A stretch of 64,000 nt of DNA, taken from positions 24,433,001-24,497,000 of the forward strand of contig NC_091972.1 of NCBI RefSeq assembly GCF_036711975.1, given 5' to 3'. Both the position numbers and the translations under genes were made by a program. Within the stretch, counting starts at the first letter, position 1. Each line of letters opens with the position of its first letter. This stretch comes from Onthophagus taurus (lineage: Eukaryota > Arthropoda > Insecta > Coleoptera > Scarabaeidae). Shown piece after piece: positions 11,143-22,136 of this stretch. Under the pieces are notes generated by a model, which saw only the letters and a list, made by a program, of their open reading frames with translations, did no database searches and was not told the origin of the DNA.

Positions 11143-13103
11143 TAATATTGCTATCATTACTAAATTTTCTTTCAATATGCACCACGAACATATAAGGAAT
11201 ATTATTTATAGAACGAATGGTTCATAAGTGTTTAGCATTATGAGTAATGTATGAATATTCTACATCAAGCGAACGCAATTATTTAAATAAATATATTCTC
11301 TGGAAGAAATTTATATGTAAGGAAAATTTTAATTCTATAAATGTAAAGAAGAAAAACTTTTAAACAAATCTTTATTATCAAAATTATATTATTCGAGACA
11401 AGTATACAAACATTTTTGTTTAATAGTAAGTCATAAAATTTTAAATAATCCCAGCAATGCTTTACCTTCTATTTCTTCGCTGCAGATAGAACAACTATTA
11501 AAGGTATTTAATTTAACGTTTTTCATTTTTGTACACTGCTGCAATCTTTTGATAATAACATTAATAACTAAACGATTCACATATAAGTTATTTGATCACA
11601 TCTTATACTGACACATATCAATATGGTTCATCTAACAAAAGGAATGCTTATAAACCAGTATAAACATGCGAAATTATGCATAAGCATCATTTCTTATCTT
11701 CCTATTGTCGGATTTTGATTTACTTTCATGGCATAAACTTCTTAATTACACTTTTTTTCTTTTTGTAATTATGGTCAAGGTGAAATTTTTAGGGTTCCTG
11801 TTGGTATTATTTAGGGTTTTTAAATTTATGTAGTTTTTCTGATTTCCAGTGATATTTTTAGTAACTAGATAATTGATGTTAAGAAATTTTTATTTTATTC
11901 CAATTATTTGTCTATAAATATAAACAAAAACCTCAATTTTGTCTTTTTAAATAACGAAACTTCAAACGTCAATTCGAGACAAAATCATTTCAAACATAAT
12001 ATATAACAAAATTCCCTGTTTATCTGGCCAACATTACAATATGACAGGTACTATAGAAAAAAAATAAACTACCAAAGTTTTTGTTATTCTAATATTAACG
12101 CTATATTTTTCTAACAAACATTTTGTTGAAATTAATTGGGAAATATAATTACAATCAAGAAATAAAACTATTAATATGTTGAAGTCTACACAAAGAATCT
12201 GCCACCACACAAAAATGTGGTAATACCGAGAACAAAACTTTCCAAAAAATTGTTGCAATACAACCGAGAAATAAAGTAATCATATTTCGTAATGGAAGAG
12301 ATTGTATTAAAGCACTATAATAATTATTATTTGCGTATATCAAAGACGAGAGAGTCTCTAAAACTGCAAACTCAATCAAGGAACATTATAATGTTTAACA
12401 TTCGTTATTCAGCCTTGTATTGGTGTGATTACAGGTTGCAGGAAAAGTTTATTTCACGTGACAAAAAGTGAATGGTGTAGAACAATTTATGTTCACCTTA
12501 TCATTACTAACAACGTAAATTGAAGCAAAATATCATTAATGAATTCACTTATCTTTTTAACTTTTTTTTCGGTGTGACGCAACGTATATTCTACGTTCTA
12601 AATCAATTAACAAATAAAATTGGTAAATTTAATTGTTTTAAGTACAAAAATAAATTGTTGTAATTAAATAGTACCTATTATAATTGGACAATAAGTTTCA
12701 TAACACTATAAATTTGCTTTATATACCAATTCATTGTATTTATAAACACTCCTTCTACTATTTGTATGAAAAAAAAACTTTATTTATCTTTCTGAACTAA
12801 ATATCATTTATCTTTGTAAACTTCCAATTAACCACTAACAATTCAAGCACTATATCCGCGAATAACTTTTTTTGTTAATATTATTATTTCCTTGTAGATA
12901 TTTTAACCGTTACGTTAGAATAAACTCTGTAATTTATCATTATTAAATTAGCTCACGTATTAACATAAATAACTTTGCCTACTTGCGGTAATCATAAATT
13001 ATTTATTCCAAGCATGAATTATTAATAAATGCATTGTTAACGGGTCGCAATTTGTTCCGATTTGAATTAATTTTTATTTCAACATCACTTTTTACGTTTT
13101 TAG
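11143..13103. other. Very AT-rich DNA, probably loco intron or 5' flank
   Basis: Only short AT-rich ORFs occur (12034-12379, minus). It ends in the acceptor TTTTTAG immediately before the loco exon at 13104, so at least its 3' part is intronic. Confidence 0.5.
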
Positions 13104-13190
13104 AACGAATTAAATAGTGAAGGACCAGCGTCTTGGACGACATCTTTTGAAAAACTTTTAGAATGTTCCATCGGGCTTCATACATTTGCT
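13104..13190 (+). CDS. loco: loco (RGS12/14-type): first exon in window, start of RGS domain
   Basis: This exon is 29 codons in phase 0, between acceptor TTTTTAG (ends 13103) and donor GTAAGT (13191). It encodes GPASWTTSFEKLLECSIGLH, the opening helix of an RGS domain. Upstream exons (PDZ/PTB or an alternative N-terminus) are not recognisable in the window. With the next five exons it gives a 663-residue C-terminal portion. Loco accelerates GTP hydrolysis by Gi/Go alpha subunits and binds GDP-bound Gi alpha through GoLoco, at the plasma membrane and cell cortex. The gene assignment rests on the domain order RGS-RBD-RBD-GoLoco. Confidence 0.88.
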
Positions 13191-13256
13191 GTAAGTAATT
13201 TGTTATGCTTCAACTAATAAATATATTAAAATTAATTTTAAATTAAATTTATTTAG

Positions 13257-13784
13257 GAGTTTTTAAAGAAAGAATTCAGCGCCGAAAATATATATTTTTG
13301 GACAGCATGCGAACGTTTCAAATTAATGCCACCCGGAGTAGAAAAACGAAAAGAAGCCGCAAAAATCTACGAACGTCATTTGTGTATCGGCTCAACGGAT
13401 GCGGTTAACGTTGATTCTCAAGCTAGATCAATCGCGGAGCATTGCCTCGAAGAAGCCGGAAATAAAACTTTCGAATTGGCGCAAAAGCAAATCTTTAATT
13501 TGATGAAATTTGACAGCTACCCGAGGTTTCTTAAATCGGATCTATACAAGCAAAGTTTATCCGGTTCGATCGATTGCCCCGAATTGGACACGCGACTTTT
13601 AATCCAACCGCCGCCTTCGGTGACACCATCGAAATTAAAGAAATCTCTAAGTAATGCTGAAGATCGACGACGAAAATCGTTGTTACCTTGGCACAAAAAG
13701 AATCGATCGAAATCGAAAGATCGCGGTGATATTGATTGGGCGGAAAAAAATAAAAATGATAACACAGAAATTGGAATTCAAACG
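13257..13784 (+). CDS. loco: loco: RGS domain core exon
   Basis: This exon is 176 codons in phase 0, from acceptor ATTTAG to donor GTAAGC. It opens with EFLKKEFSAENIYFWTACER, the RGS signature whose Glu-Asn pair contacts the G alpha switch regions, and continues to AQKQIFNLMKFDSYPRFLKS. The second half (from about codon 100) is a Ser/Lys/Arg-rich linker with SRSKDR-like basic stretches before the Ras-binding domains. Intron 1 is 66 bp and intron 2 is 83 bp, which is typical of insects. Antisense frames here are shadows. Confidence 0.93.
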
Positions 13785-13867
13785 GTAAGCTTAAATAAAC
13801 GTTATTTTCTGGTTTATTTTTTGTTATTGTTGGGAGTTGAGGAATTTATTTTTGAAATATATTGTAG

Positions 13868-14050
13868 GAAAATGCACTAAGTAGACAACAACCGTTGTGT
13901 CGAGTAAATTTAAGTTCAGGCACATCTGGAAGCACTACTGTAGTTCAAATCAGAGAGTCTGAAAGTATTCAACAATTAGTTGATAGGCTTCTTGAAAAAC
14001 GTGGCCTTACATTTTATAGTTATGACGTTACAACGGATAAATCATCAAAA
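13868..14050 (+). CDS. loco: loco: first half of Ras-binding domain 1
   Basis: This exon is 61 codons in phase 0, from acceptor TTGTAG to donor GTATGC. It encodes LCRVNLSSGTSGSTTV and ESIQQLVDRLLEKRGLTFYS, the ubiquitin-like Raf-type RBD found in RGS12 and RGS14. The domain is completed by the exon at 20743, so a 6.7 kb transposon-filled intron splits it. Confidence 0.9.
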
Positions 14051-14273
14051 GTATGCATGTTTAATTTATTTTTACTTAGATTTTTAATTTAGATATAGCA
14101 TAGTGCGTTCAATAAAATAAAACCTCTATTATTTTGACATTTCATGCTATTTTGACAATATAGATTATGCAGTTTTGAAAGGTTATAAAGAGTAATGGGT
14201 GTATTAGAAATAATTGCACAATGTTAATGTGGTGTTAATGTCAATGTTAATGTTTTCACGGATGGAAAAGTAT

Positions 14274-14466
14274 GTGTTGCTGTAGTCGGTTCGAGATTTC
14301 ATCCGTTCTTCTTTGTTGGTTCCCTTTGGAAAGAGAGTCTGCTGACAGGAGACTACGACAACGCACTGAAGATGCCAGGTGAGATCTTGGTGAAACGTCT
14401 GACCCTTTCTAAAGGGAACCAACAAGAAGAACGGATGAAATCTCGGACCGACCACAGCAACAAATA
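14274..14466. repeat. Foldback repeat with ~60-bp arms
   Basis: Left arm 14275-14335 and right arm 14403-14465 are inverted repeats ('tttcatccgttcttct' against its complement, 'ggttccctttggaaag' against 'ctttctaaagggaacc'). The loop contains CTGAAGATGCC and GGTGAAACGTC, a weaker version of the hammerhead-like motif without the two-base spacer before GUC. It lies in the loco intron. Confidence 0.6.
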
Positions 14467-14645
14467 ATTGTACAATATATCGTCGGTTTAAGATGCAACT
14501 GGCTTAACTCCAAAATCGAAAATTATTCACGAGATACAAAAAAAGACTCAGAAAGTACAAGTATACGTGTGAGCAAATTAAAATGTCATTTTGAGATAAA
14601 AGTGGAGTTAGGATACAAAAAGAGATACAAAAAAAACTCTGAAAA

Positions 14646-14975
14646 TACAGGCTGGTTCAAATTCAATGTACGAATAGGCTAACTCGGAAACTATAAGTGT
14701 TAGAAAAAAAGTAGCTTACATGTCATGATCTCGTTTTTCGAGAAACTGCTAATGCCGAAAACCTCAAAGCGCTATCGTCTTTTGTTTTTCCCCTAGAAGC
14801 CAAAACTGAAAATACCGTAAAACCAACAAGTGCAATTATCTTGGTTATTATTATAGGTGGAGTGTTATAACTAAGACATTATATGGACACTCTTTTACAG
14901 AGAATTTCATGACGTAGTCAAAAAAAATGTTTCGATTTTAGATTTTGAGATATCATGACAATTTTCGTTTTTTTG
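14646..14975 (+). repeat. Half copy of the 59180-60597 palindrome family
   Basis: It matches the left arm of the element at 59180 almost base for base ('gtagcttacatgtcatgatc', 'ctagaagccaaaact'), starting at CAGGCTGGTTC and stopping after about 330 bp. The opposite arm is missing, so it is a fragment. Confidence 0.75.
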
Positions 14976-14984
14976 TATTCAACC

Positions 14985-15032
14985 ATTTGTATTGATTTTA
15001 TCGCCTATATCCGTTACTTTACGGACACACTG
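14985..15032 (-). repeat. Solo terminal inverted repeat of the 2539-3675 family
   Basis: On minus it begins CAGTGTGTCCGTAAAGTA and continues into 'ataggcgataaaatca', the same end as at 2539. It abuts the mariner relic at 15033, cutting its C-terminal coding region. Confidence 0.6.
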
Positions 15033-15560
15033 TATAACGGCAAATGATACGGCAGCCCATACTGTTAGTTTAGGGGGATTTTGCGGTCTTTCGCGAAATT
15101 TTTGTTTATTCACAGCCCCAGAGAGGTGAAAACGCGCTTCGTCGCTATTAAAGAAAGCTGCGTCTAGAGCAGCGGTTCTCAAACTTATATCCTTGCGTAC
15201 CACTAAGGCTATTTTAAAAATCAGGTAGTACCAGTGAACAAAAAAAAAACAATAATGATAATGCAAATATAAACTGTTTTACGTACCACTTGAGAACTTC
15301 TTGCGTACCATCAGTGGTACGCGTACCATAGTTTGAGAACCACTGGTCTAGAGTAATCTGTATAATCATTTGATCACACAGATTTTAGCTGTTGGCGTTG
15401 TCTTCAATTCTTGGAACATCATTATTTTGTTAGGATGAAATTTCAAATCGGAATTCTTCTTACGCTGCGGTCTGATATATCCAATGACACGGCATGCCTT
15501 TTTGTTCCTGCCGAGCTGAGGGGAACTGCCCCTCTCGTCACCGCGACCTATAAGATCAAT
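15033..15560 (-). pseudogene. Mariner-type transposase relic
   Basis: Minus-strand fragments in order are DLKFHPNKIMMFQELK (about 15466-15410), then, beyond a MITE insertion, AAFFNSDEARFHLSG, which contains the first catalytic Asp, and PPKLTVWAAVS. The remainder is replaced by the foreign end at 14985-15032. It is a dead copy in the loco intron, antisense to loco. Confidence 0.7.
15170..15345. mobile_element. hAT-type MITE, 176 bp, with exact 8-bp TSD
   Basis: The ends are CAGCGGTTCTCAAACT and its complement (CAGTGGTTCTCAAACT read inward). The 8-bp duplication GTCTAGAG lies at 15162-15169 and 15346-15353. These are hAT hallmarks. Internal copies of 'gtaccac' form further short inversions. 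It inserted into the mariner relic. Confidence 0.92.
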
Positions 15561-15566
15561 AGTAAC

Positions 15567-16740
15567 TTACGCCTTCCAAAGGTTTATGGCTCCTAAATGA
15601 TTGGTCGTAATAAATCTTAGTATGTATTGCTCAATAGTCTTGACGCAGTCACACAGAATATGTTCAGCAGTATGTTCTGACTTGTCCTTGCAAAGTCGAC
15701 AAGTTTGGTTTTCCACTTCTCCAATGTTGGAGAGATGGCAGTTTAGTGACATGTGGCCGGTCAGAAAACCTGAAGGAGATCTTAAGTCCCCTTTCTTGAG
15801 CCATAAAACCTCTTTGGTAAAACCATACTCTTCGCCTGTCTGTGCCCTGGAAGTTCTTACCAACCCAAGACTACTGTTAAGTCCTACCATGTGTTAATCA
15901 CCTGGTGTTTGAAGTGGCTTTTTGGTAAGCCAAAGCTGGGTTGGAGTCCAATGAAGGGCATTCTCACTGCCTATTTGGCCAGCTTGTCCGCCTTTTCATT
16001 ACCCACAATGTCTTTATGACCTGGAACCTACCATAGAGTAACTTCATTACCCCTGGCGAGATTTCTCAGGTTATCTCTGACTGTCCATAAAGATGTTCCT
16101 TTCTGTCCCTTCTCATGATTCAAAACAGTGCAGATGTTTATGGCAAGAACTTTAGCCTGAAAAATGGTTGATTCCGAGCTTAAAGGCATCTTAATGCGGC
16201 TTTTTGGTAGGCTAAAGCATCGGTGTGGATGAAGGGAATGGATGAAGGGGAGCCAGGCCTCACCCTTAATCCATTCTTCCCTGCTTCTAAACATGACCTG
16301 CTGGTCGGTATTATAATTCGTCGGTATAACATCCGTTTCAATTTAAATCTAGTGGTTTAGGCATGAGTCCCTAAGGATTTCGAGATGTCCTCTGAGGTTA
16401 CCCTGCATCAGCTTGAGTGGAGAGCATTTCTTCAGTGACAAGGCACTCAACGCTACCTCTTTTTGTATGTACAAGTGAAGTGATGTGAGACCGATAGGGC
16501 TTCAATAGCAGCCGTCAGACAGATCTCTTTGCACCCGTTATATTAAGACATACAAGCAGCTAGATTTGTGTTAACTGTTGTTGCGCTGTCTTATGGTTTG
16601 TTTTTGACCATAAAATTAATGAAGTATAGGCGACCATGGGTCTGATTATTGCTACCTAGGCCAATGAGCCATTCGTGATTTAAAACCCCAGTTTCTTCCA
16701 AGGAACCTACTGCAGATCTGGTTAACCATGATGGTCTTTT
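15567..16740 (-). mobile_element. Non-LTR retrotransposon relic (Jockey/R1-like RT end and RNase H)
   Basis: Read on minus from 16740, fragments resemble the RT C-terminus (WGFKSRMAHW, DRVQR-like VQRDLSDG, IGLTSLHLYIQKE). RNase H-like pieces follow (ESTIFQAKVLAINI at about 16175). The last part is FLTGHMSLNCHLSNIGEVEN with CRLCKDKSEHTAEHILCDC, the Cys-His tail seen after RNase H in such elements. There are stops and frameshifts throughout. Ends are not defined. Confidence 0.7.
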
Positions 16741-16811
16741 TCCTCACCTTCACGATTGATACTGAACCCATTATTCCTCCAGGTGATATAACTAAAGCAA
16801 TAGCTAACTAT

Positions 16812-17385
16812 ATACAGGTTGGTTCAGATTTTAAACGGGAAACTTTACAAGAAGGTAGTATAAGTACGAAGGCTTTCACGGCCGGTGTGAATTAAATTAA
16901 AATTAGAACTAAAACTAGAACTAACACTAGAAAGTTTCGGGTTTTGCCGTGCGTCTTTTAAGAAAAGGTTTGACGTTTCAGAAACTGGTTCGAAGTGAGA
17001 AACTGAGTGAGGTTCTGAAGGAGGTTGCAACATTTTCTAGAAAGTTTCTAGTTCTAATTTTAATTTAAGAAGGTAGTACTTGCCAAAATAACAAAAGTTT
17101 TTTTATACAAACATAGGGTCGCAACTCTTTTGTTTTCGAGCTATGAACGATCAAAGTTGAGTCAAAAATGCACATTTGTATGTATTCACCACTGGTTAAC
17201 ACCTTATTTTCAAGCATACCTTAAGCTTCCCAAGCGCCCTTTAAGGGGATGAAATTCACAACCCCTTTGATTTTTTATAACAACTTTGGAATACTAACAT
17301 AAGAATGTATGAGCTTTAAAGCTCATTCTTTTGTGCCACCTTTTTGTCTCTTTAATTTTTTCCTTAAAGTTAATAGTTTTCGCTT
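16812..17385. repeat. Repeat family D, copy 1, interrupted by a 206-bp insert
   Basis: It begins near ACAGGTTGGTTCAG and shares 'gggtcgcaactcttttgttt' and 'aaggggatgaaattcacaac' with 57093-57480, which fixes the family. It is split by the insert at 16861-17066. There is no coding sequence. Confidence 0.65.
16861..17066. mobile_element. 206-bp insert of the 'ctagaactaacactag' family with 12-bp TSD
   Basis: The flanks AAGAAGGTAGTA repeat exactly at 16849-16860 and 17067-17078, and the uninterrupted homologue near 57130 supports one copy before insertion. The inner ends are inverted ('attagaactaaaactagaac' against 'aaactttctagttctaat'). It belongs to the palindromic family also at 34436, 43672 and 62555. 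Confidence 0.7.
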
Positions 17386-17868
17386 AAAAAAATAAAATAT
17401 CGTGTCATGTACTGCTATGTTTAGCTAAAATTGTTCTAAAAGTTGGCTATTAGTTTCATTTACGTTGACTCCTCATAATTATTGTTGATGATTATTAATA
17501 ATTTTTGACTGTTAAGCAAGAGTCAAAACAATTTTTTAGTATTGTTTATTATTGTTTAAAACAACGTAATTTGTTCAGACAGACATTCACGTTATTTATA
17601 GTTTTTGTTATGAAAATCACAATTAACTTATATTATTTTGCCAGTACTAGATTGTAGTAAGTGCACAACTTCCATAGTCGGCTATAAAGAAAATAATTGT
17701 AACGTAACGATTATAAACTATAACGTCATTTTTTTTAATAATAGCAGCGCTTTGCCGTACACTGTAGTCATATGTAGTTCATATTTGTATCTTTTCTGGT
17801 TAGATATTTCATTCTATTTGCCCATATTTTGACGTTTCCAAGATTATAACAAATTGACAGGTAATATA
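17386..17868. other. Intronic AT-rich DNA, nothing recognised
   Basis: Only short, featureless frames occur. It ends at a TA that flanks the next element. Confidence 0.5.
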
Positions 17869-18271
17869 CAGGCTGATCCGTTACTTATGGGACACAGAGC
17901 AACAGTGAATTCCTTACATTAAATTATTATGATTTAACCCAATTTATGTTAGTCCAATTGTTAGTAATAACGAAGATACAGATGGTTAAAGTTAATGCTT
18001 TAGTTTCGTTTTTCTTCGGCATCATTATGTAGTTTTTCTTGAATTTTTGCTTCTTTTATTGTTTTTATATCGGTAACCGTCGGATCATCTTTTTCTCGTC
18101 TGCCAGGATGAATTGATGGGTATCTAAAATGTTCAGCTAAGGAAAAGTTGGAGAAGAAGCTGTATGGCAAATCCACGGCTTCATAAGGCTTAGGGGTTTG
18201 ACGTGCTTCTCTGGTTACAGAAAAGTAGTCGCGGGGTAAATACATTTCACGATTTTTTAATTTTCATTCTA

Positions 18272-19356
18272 CAGGGTGTTAATATACAAACTTTACACAC
18301 GCTGGCAGGTGATAGTAGAGATAAAAACAAGAAAAAAATCCTAATACGCATAGGTCCAATACTCATTGGTTTTCGAGATATGGAATTTTTAAATTTTCAT
18401 TGTCATCTTTAAATTTGAATGCGATATCGCGTTACCATGAACGCGATAAAACACCAGCCGCAGAAACTGCATGTCAATACACATTTTGTGACTTATTCTT
18501 ATTTAAGCTAGCTTATTTTCGCAATGGTTCAATTTACATTTGCGGAATACGCCGATATGCAGAAAAAAATCCTAATACACATAGGTCCAATACTCATTTA
18601 TTTTCCGAGATACGGCTTTCTCAAAAAAAAAATTACAACACGCAACGCATTTAGCACACTCGTTATCGCGGAAGATTTTCAAACTGTCGTCCTTCCTCTT
18701 GTAAACAAAGTTGCACTCGTTGTCAAAGAGAATTACGCACTCGATTGAAAGCAGTTTGATTTCTTAGTTGCTGGCAACCGACTACTATTCTCTGCCAAAG
18801 TTCATCTTCTGTATAAACTTCCGTGGCATAAACAATACCTTTTAAATGTCCCCAAACAAAAAAAATCCATTGGCGTTAGATCAGGAGATCTTGGTGGCCA
18901 CGCGACAGGTCCTCCACGACCAATCCATCTGTTTTCGAATCGTTCGTTTAAATAGTTTCTTACGTTTAGCGAATAGTGGGCTGGGGCTCCATCATGCATA
19001 AAATACATGTTTCTAATAACGTCTAATGGCACATCTTCCAGTAACTCGTTTAAATTGTCACGCAGAAAGTTCAAGTAAATATGACCATTTAACCATTGAA
19101 CCATTGCGAAAATAAGCTAGCTTAAATAAGAATAAGTCACAAAATGTTTATTGACATACAGTTTCTGCGGCTGTTGTTCTATCGCGTTAATGGTAACGCG
19201 ATATCGCATTCAAATTTAAAGCTAACAATGAAAATTTAAAAATTCCATATCTCGAAAACCAATGAGTATTGGACCTACGTGTATTAGGATTTTTTTCTTG
19301 TTTTTATCTCTACTATCACCTGCCAGCGTGTGTAAAGTTTGTTTATTAACACCCTG
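18272..19356 (-). mobile_element. Mariner-like element nested in the 17869-20221 transposon
   Basis: The ends are CAGGGTGTTAATA and its complement, with TA duplications at 18270-18271 and 19357-19358. The TIRs are about 255 bp. The minus strand from 19104 encodes DVIRNMYFMHDGAPAHYS and PRSPDLTPMDFF, the second and third acidic motifs, and the C-terminal part continues to about 18640 with stops. A plus-strand fragment MVQFTFAEYADM near 18524 resembles a transposase start, so the copy is rearranged. Confidence 0.75.
18802..19104 (-). pseudogene. Mariner-type transposase catalytic fragment
   Basis: This is a 100-codon open piece with HDGAPAHYS (second acid) and WPPRSPDLTP (third acid) flanking GGPVAW, closely resembling the family of the 5389-6610 relic. 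The N-terminal DNA-binding part and first acid are absent or rearranged. It is inactive and antisense within the loco intron. Confidence 0.8.
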
Positions 19357-20221
19357 TATAGCCGCATGTATAGAATTGCACTAAATAAAGGTGTTTCCAC
19401 TTTCAAAATACTTTTAAAAAATGGTCTCTTGGTGCGTCCTAGAAAAGTTAAGAAGTGCAAAACGAAAAAGTCATTTTTTTGTTGTTCGGTCATATTTTAA
19501 AAACTAAAACGGCTAGATCCAAAAACTTAGTTGAAAAACGATGAGCTCTAAGATACGCAACTTTGCCCCATTTAACCATTTCTGTATCTCTTATGGTTTC
19601 CGAGTTCCCAATGGTGGGGTCGAATTTGAATTACCCTGTATAGATAAATTTTTATCTTTAAATCGTTGGTAGAAATAATTTTTAGACAAAGCCTGCAAAT
19701 TGTTATCTTCACAATAAGTTTTATACACTAACAATAAGTTCCAAAAACAGTTTTGAGGAACTTTTCCTGACAAAGTCAAAAAACTTGTTCATAATTTGTG
19801 CATTTGAGGCTATGCAAGTTTTTACAGCTTGGCTAACTTTTAGCTTTTATTCTGAATGCTGGTGCGTCCCATAGTAGCTGTTGTTTACCCATTCCTGCAC
19901 TGTCGGTAGTTAAGTATATACGCACTTCGATGTTTCTTTTAACCTTTTATTTAGAGTAGGCAGCGCCATCCGAAAGATAGATCAAAACTAATACCAAATT
20001 ATTATTTATCGTCTCAAAAAATGATAATGTACTAATTTTCATGTTTATAATTTAAGCAAAAGCGAAATTATTAAAGAAAAACGAAAATAAAGTATAAACT
20101 TTACCCATCTGTATCTTCGTTATTATTAACAATTGAACTAAGATAAATTGGGTTAAATCGTAATAATTTAATGTAATGAATTGACTGTTGCTCTATGTCC
20201 CATTAGTAACAGACCAGCCTG

Positions 20222-20742
20222 CAGAAAAAAAGAACTAAAAGTACTAGTAACATGTTTATGTAATGGAGTATTTTAGAAAGAAAAATCTTAATAATTTCAG
20301 AGTATTAATTGTTTTTAGTATATTCACCAATATCAGCAATATTTACAAGCATGATAAAAGTGACCAAGAAATAACACTTAAAGTACTTTAGGAGTAGCAA
20401 TAACAAGAACTTTTGTCAAATACTTCACATGTTACTACGAAGTACCCTACAGATTTCAAGTAGTATTAATCAAAAAATAAGATAACAACAAGGCACAATA
20501 TTCGTCAAAAATTTTCCGTATGCTGGTTAATTTGATACGACAGAAAAGGATTATATTTTACGTTTACCTAAATTCTAAAATTCCTTGTAGAGGTTTTATT
20601 TTATTAAACATGCGATAATTTAGTATTTAGATTAGATATACATAGGTTTAGATCTCACAAATAATCCGTCATTTAATTCCCTAATTTACTTAAACATTTA
20701 AGCCATAGAAAAAAAATTATTTTATATTTTTTAATTTTTTAG
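20222..20742. other. 3' end of the loco intron, nothing recognised
   Basis: AT-rich, ending in an acceptor with a T-rich tract (TTAATTTTTTAG). No repeat ends are seen. Confidence 0.5.
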
Positions 20743-21165
20743 CCAATGGATTTAAAATTATCCTCACAATTATTAACTGGCTGTGAAGTGTTTGTAGAAC
20801 GTAAAGTTACCTTTAAATTAGACTTGCCTAACAAAAAGATTATCTCCGTAAAATCGAAACATACGAAAATAATCGGTGATGTTTTAAAACAATTATTACA
20901 ACGTTACGGTTATTTATTGTCGGATGTGGACATTGCAAATGGAGAGGAAATTATTAATTTAGATTTAGCGGTAACGACGATTGAAAATTGTCGATTAACG
21001 GTTTCGTTGAAACAATCCCGCCCGACTTCAACGTCGAACGCTGTTAAATTAACCGTCTTGGAAAATGCTAAAATGTTAGATGAAATTACTAATAAGGTTT
21101 ATAAAGATATTTTACAAGAAAAAACTGAATGTGTTAATACTAAATCTGATAGAAGTTCAGTTAAG
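20743..21165 (+). CDS. loco: loco: end of RBD1, RBD2 and linker
   Basis: This exon is 141 codons in phase 0, from acceptor TTTTTTAG to donor GTAATA. It contains CEVFVERKVTFKLDLPNK, the start of the second Raf-type Ras-binding domain, then VLKQLLQRYGYLLSDVDI and the closing strand ENCRLTVSLKQ. Tandem RBDs are diagnostic of RGS12, RGS14 and Loco rather than smaller RGS proteins. In the mammalian relatives these domains bind Rap/Ras and Raf. The same role in this insect is inference. Confidence 0.92.
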
Positions 21166-21226
21166 GTAATAATATTAGAATTTCTTTCCTTTTAATATTT
21201 TTTATTCCAAACTTGTATGATTATAG

Positions 21227-21464
21227 AGCGAAGATTGGGGTTCGGATCATTCATCGAGTATTATTGGTAGATTTCTACGACGAGATTCAGCTTTATTGGA
21301 CCGCAAAAAGAAATTTTTAACGCGATGTAAAATGGGTTCGACTAATAATAGCAATGAAGATGTTAATAACGAACTAAGTCACAATAATCATATAATTAAA
21401 AAGCCGCTTATTGCGAAATGGAAATCTGGACCAAGACTACAAACGGCTTGCAGTGAAAGTGATG
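21227..21464 (+). CDS. loco: loco: linker exon
   Basis: This exon is 238 nt (79 codons plus one base), from acceptor GATTATAG to donor GTAAAT. It begins SEDWGSDHSSSIIGRFLRRD and is basic and Ser/Asn-rich, probably disordered. The split codon (G + AA, Glu) joins it to the GoLoco exon, which confirms the junction. Upstream intron is 61 bp. Confidence 0.9.
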
Positions 21465-21516
21465 GTAAATATAAACTTTAATATCAATTAATTTAATAAT
21501 TTATTTTCTTTTAAAG

Positions 21517-22049
21517 AATTATATGAAGGTTTAAGTAGAGCTCAACGATCTCGTTTAGAAGATCAGCGTGGAACAGAAATAAACTATGAATTACCCGATT
21601 TTTTAAAGGACAAAGAAAACTCTTCAAATCACAAACAAAGTTTATCTTGTCAAGAGAAACAAATTGAAAATTCCAAATTTTATACGTCAACTTGTTTGGA
21701 TGTACGAGCCATAAAGTATCCTCGAAATAATCAAGAATACGAAAATCACACGATATACAGTCCAGAAAGTAAAAGCAGCCCAACCTTTTCGACGTCGGAA
21801 GATAGTTCGACATCTAATCAAAGCTCGCCGACGAAAAATAAATTGGACGTAACCGTTATTGAGAGAAATCCGTATACTAATAAAGTCAATGAGCCGCCTC
21901 CTTTACCACCAAAGCCGAAAATTGTTCCCATCAAGCCGTCAAATTGGGGTCAAGGTGATTATAATCACAAGAAAGATGCGATTGTAAGAAAAATTGTTGA
22001 AAGAAAAGACGAATTGTTTTTAGAACAACCAACTAGCAGTTTTGTTTAA
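21517..22049 (+). CDS. loco: loco: GoLoco motif and C-terminus
   Basis: This is the last coding exon, after acceptor TTTTAAAG, ending at TAA 22047-22049. It opens with LYEGLSRAQRSRLEDQRG, a GoLoco motif whose Asp-Gln-Arg triad inserts an Arg finger into GDP-bound Gi/Go alpha and blocks nucleotide release. A Ser-rich segment follows, then EPPPLPPKPK, a likely SH3 ligand, and a basic C-terminus. The exon order RGS, RBD, RBD, GoLoco matches Drosophila Loco. The upstream intron is only 52 bp. Confidence 0.93.
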
Positions 22050-22130
22050 CAGAACTAATATTTAAATTAGTAAACAAAACTATAATAGAAAGAGATTTGA
22101 TTATTTAATTTATTTATTATTACCGAAAGA

Positions 22131-22136
22131 AATAAA
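22131..22136 (+). terminator. Candidate polyadenylation signal for loco
   Basis: AATAAA lies 82 bp after the loco stop, the first canonical hexamer downstream on the plus strand. Confidence 0.5.

Larger units (their letters stand above)
17869..20221. mobile_element. 2.35 kb DNA transposon with ~130-bp TIRs, unclassified, hosting a mariner
   Basis: Both ends read CAGGCTGRTCYGTTACT inward and match for about 130 bp, including 'cgaagatacagatgg'. Minus-strand coding relics lie at 18245-18000 (a Pro/charged C-terminal-looking piece ending in DAEEKRN) and 19779-19591. I do not recognise the transposase. A separate mariner-like element (18272-19356) has inserted, and a third transposon end (ttgaattaccctgta) lies near 19637. 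Confidence 0.6.
14051..20742 (+). other. loco: loco intron (6.7 kb) filled with transposons
   Basis: The donor is GTATGC at 14051 and the acceptor TTTTTTAG ends at 20742. Joining the two flanking exons keeps phase 0 and restores the tandem RBD region. The intron holds at least eight elements: a foldback, half of a palindrome family, a solo transposon end, a mariner relic, a hAT MITE, a non-LTR relic, family D with an insert, and a 2.35 kb TIR element that itself hosts a mariner. Confidence 0.85.

Noticed and set aside
12034..12379. Two overlapping 74-codon minus ORFs
   Set aside because: AT-rich, Leu/Ile/Phe-biased, no motif; probably chance in intronic or flanking DNA.
13517..13765. Minus ORF opposite the loco RGS exon
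   Set aside because: Antisense shadow of a strongly coding exon.
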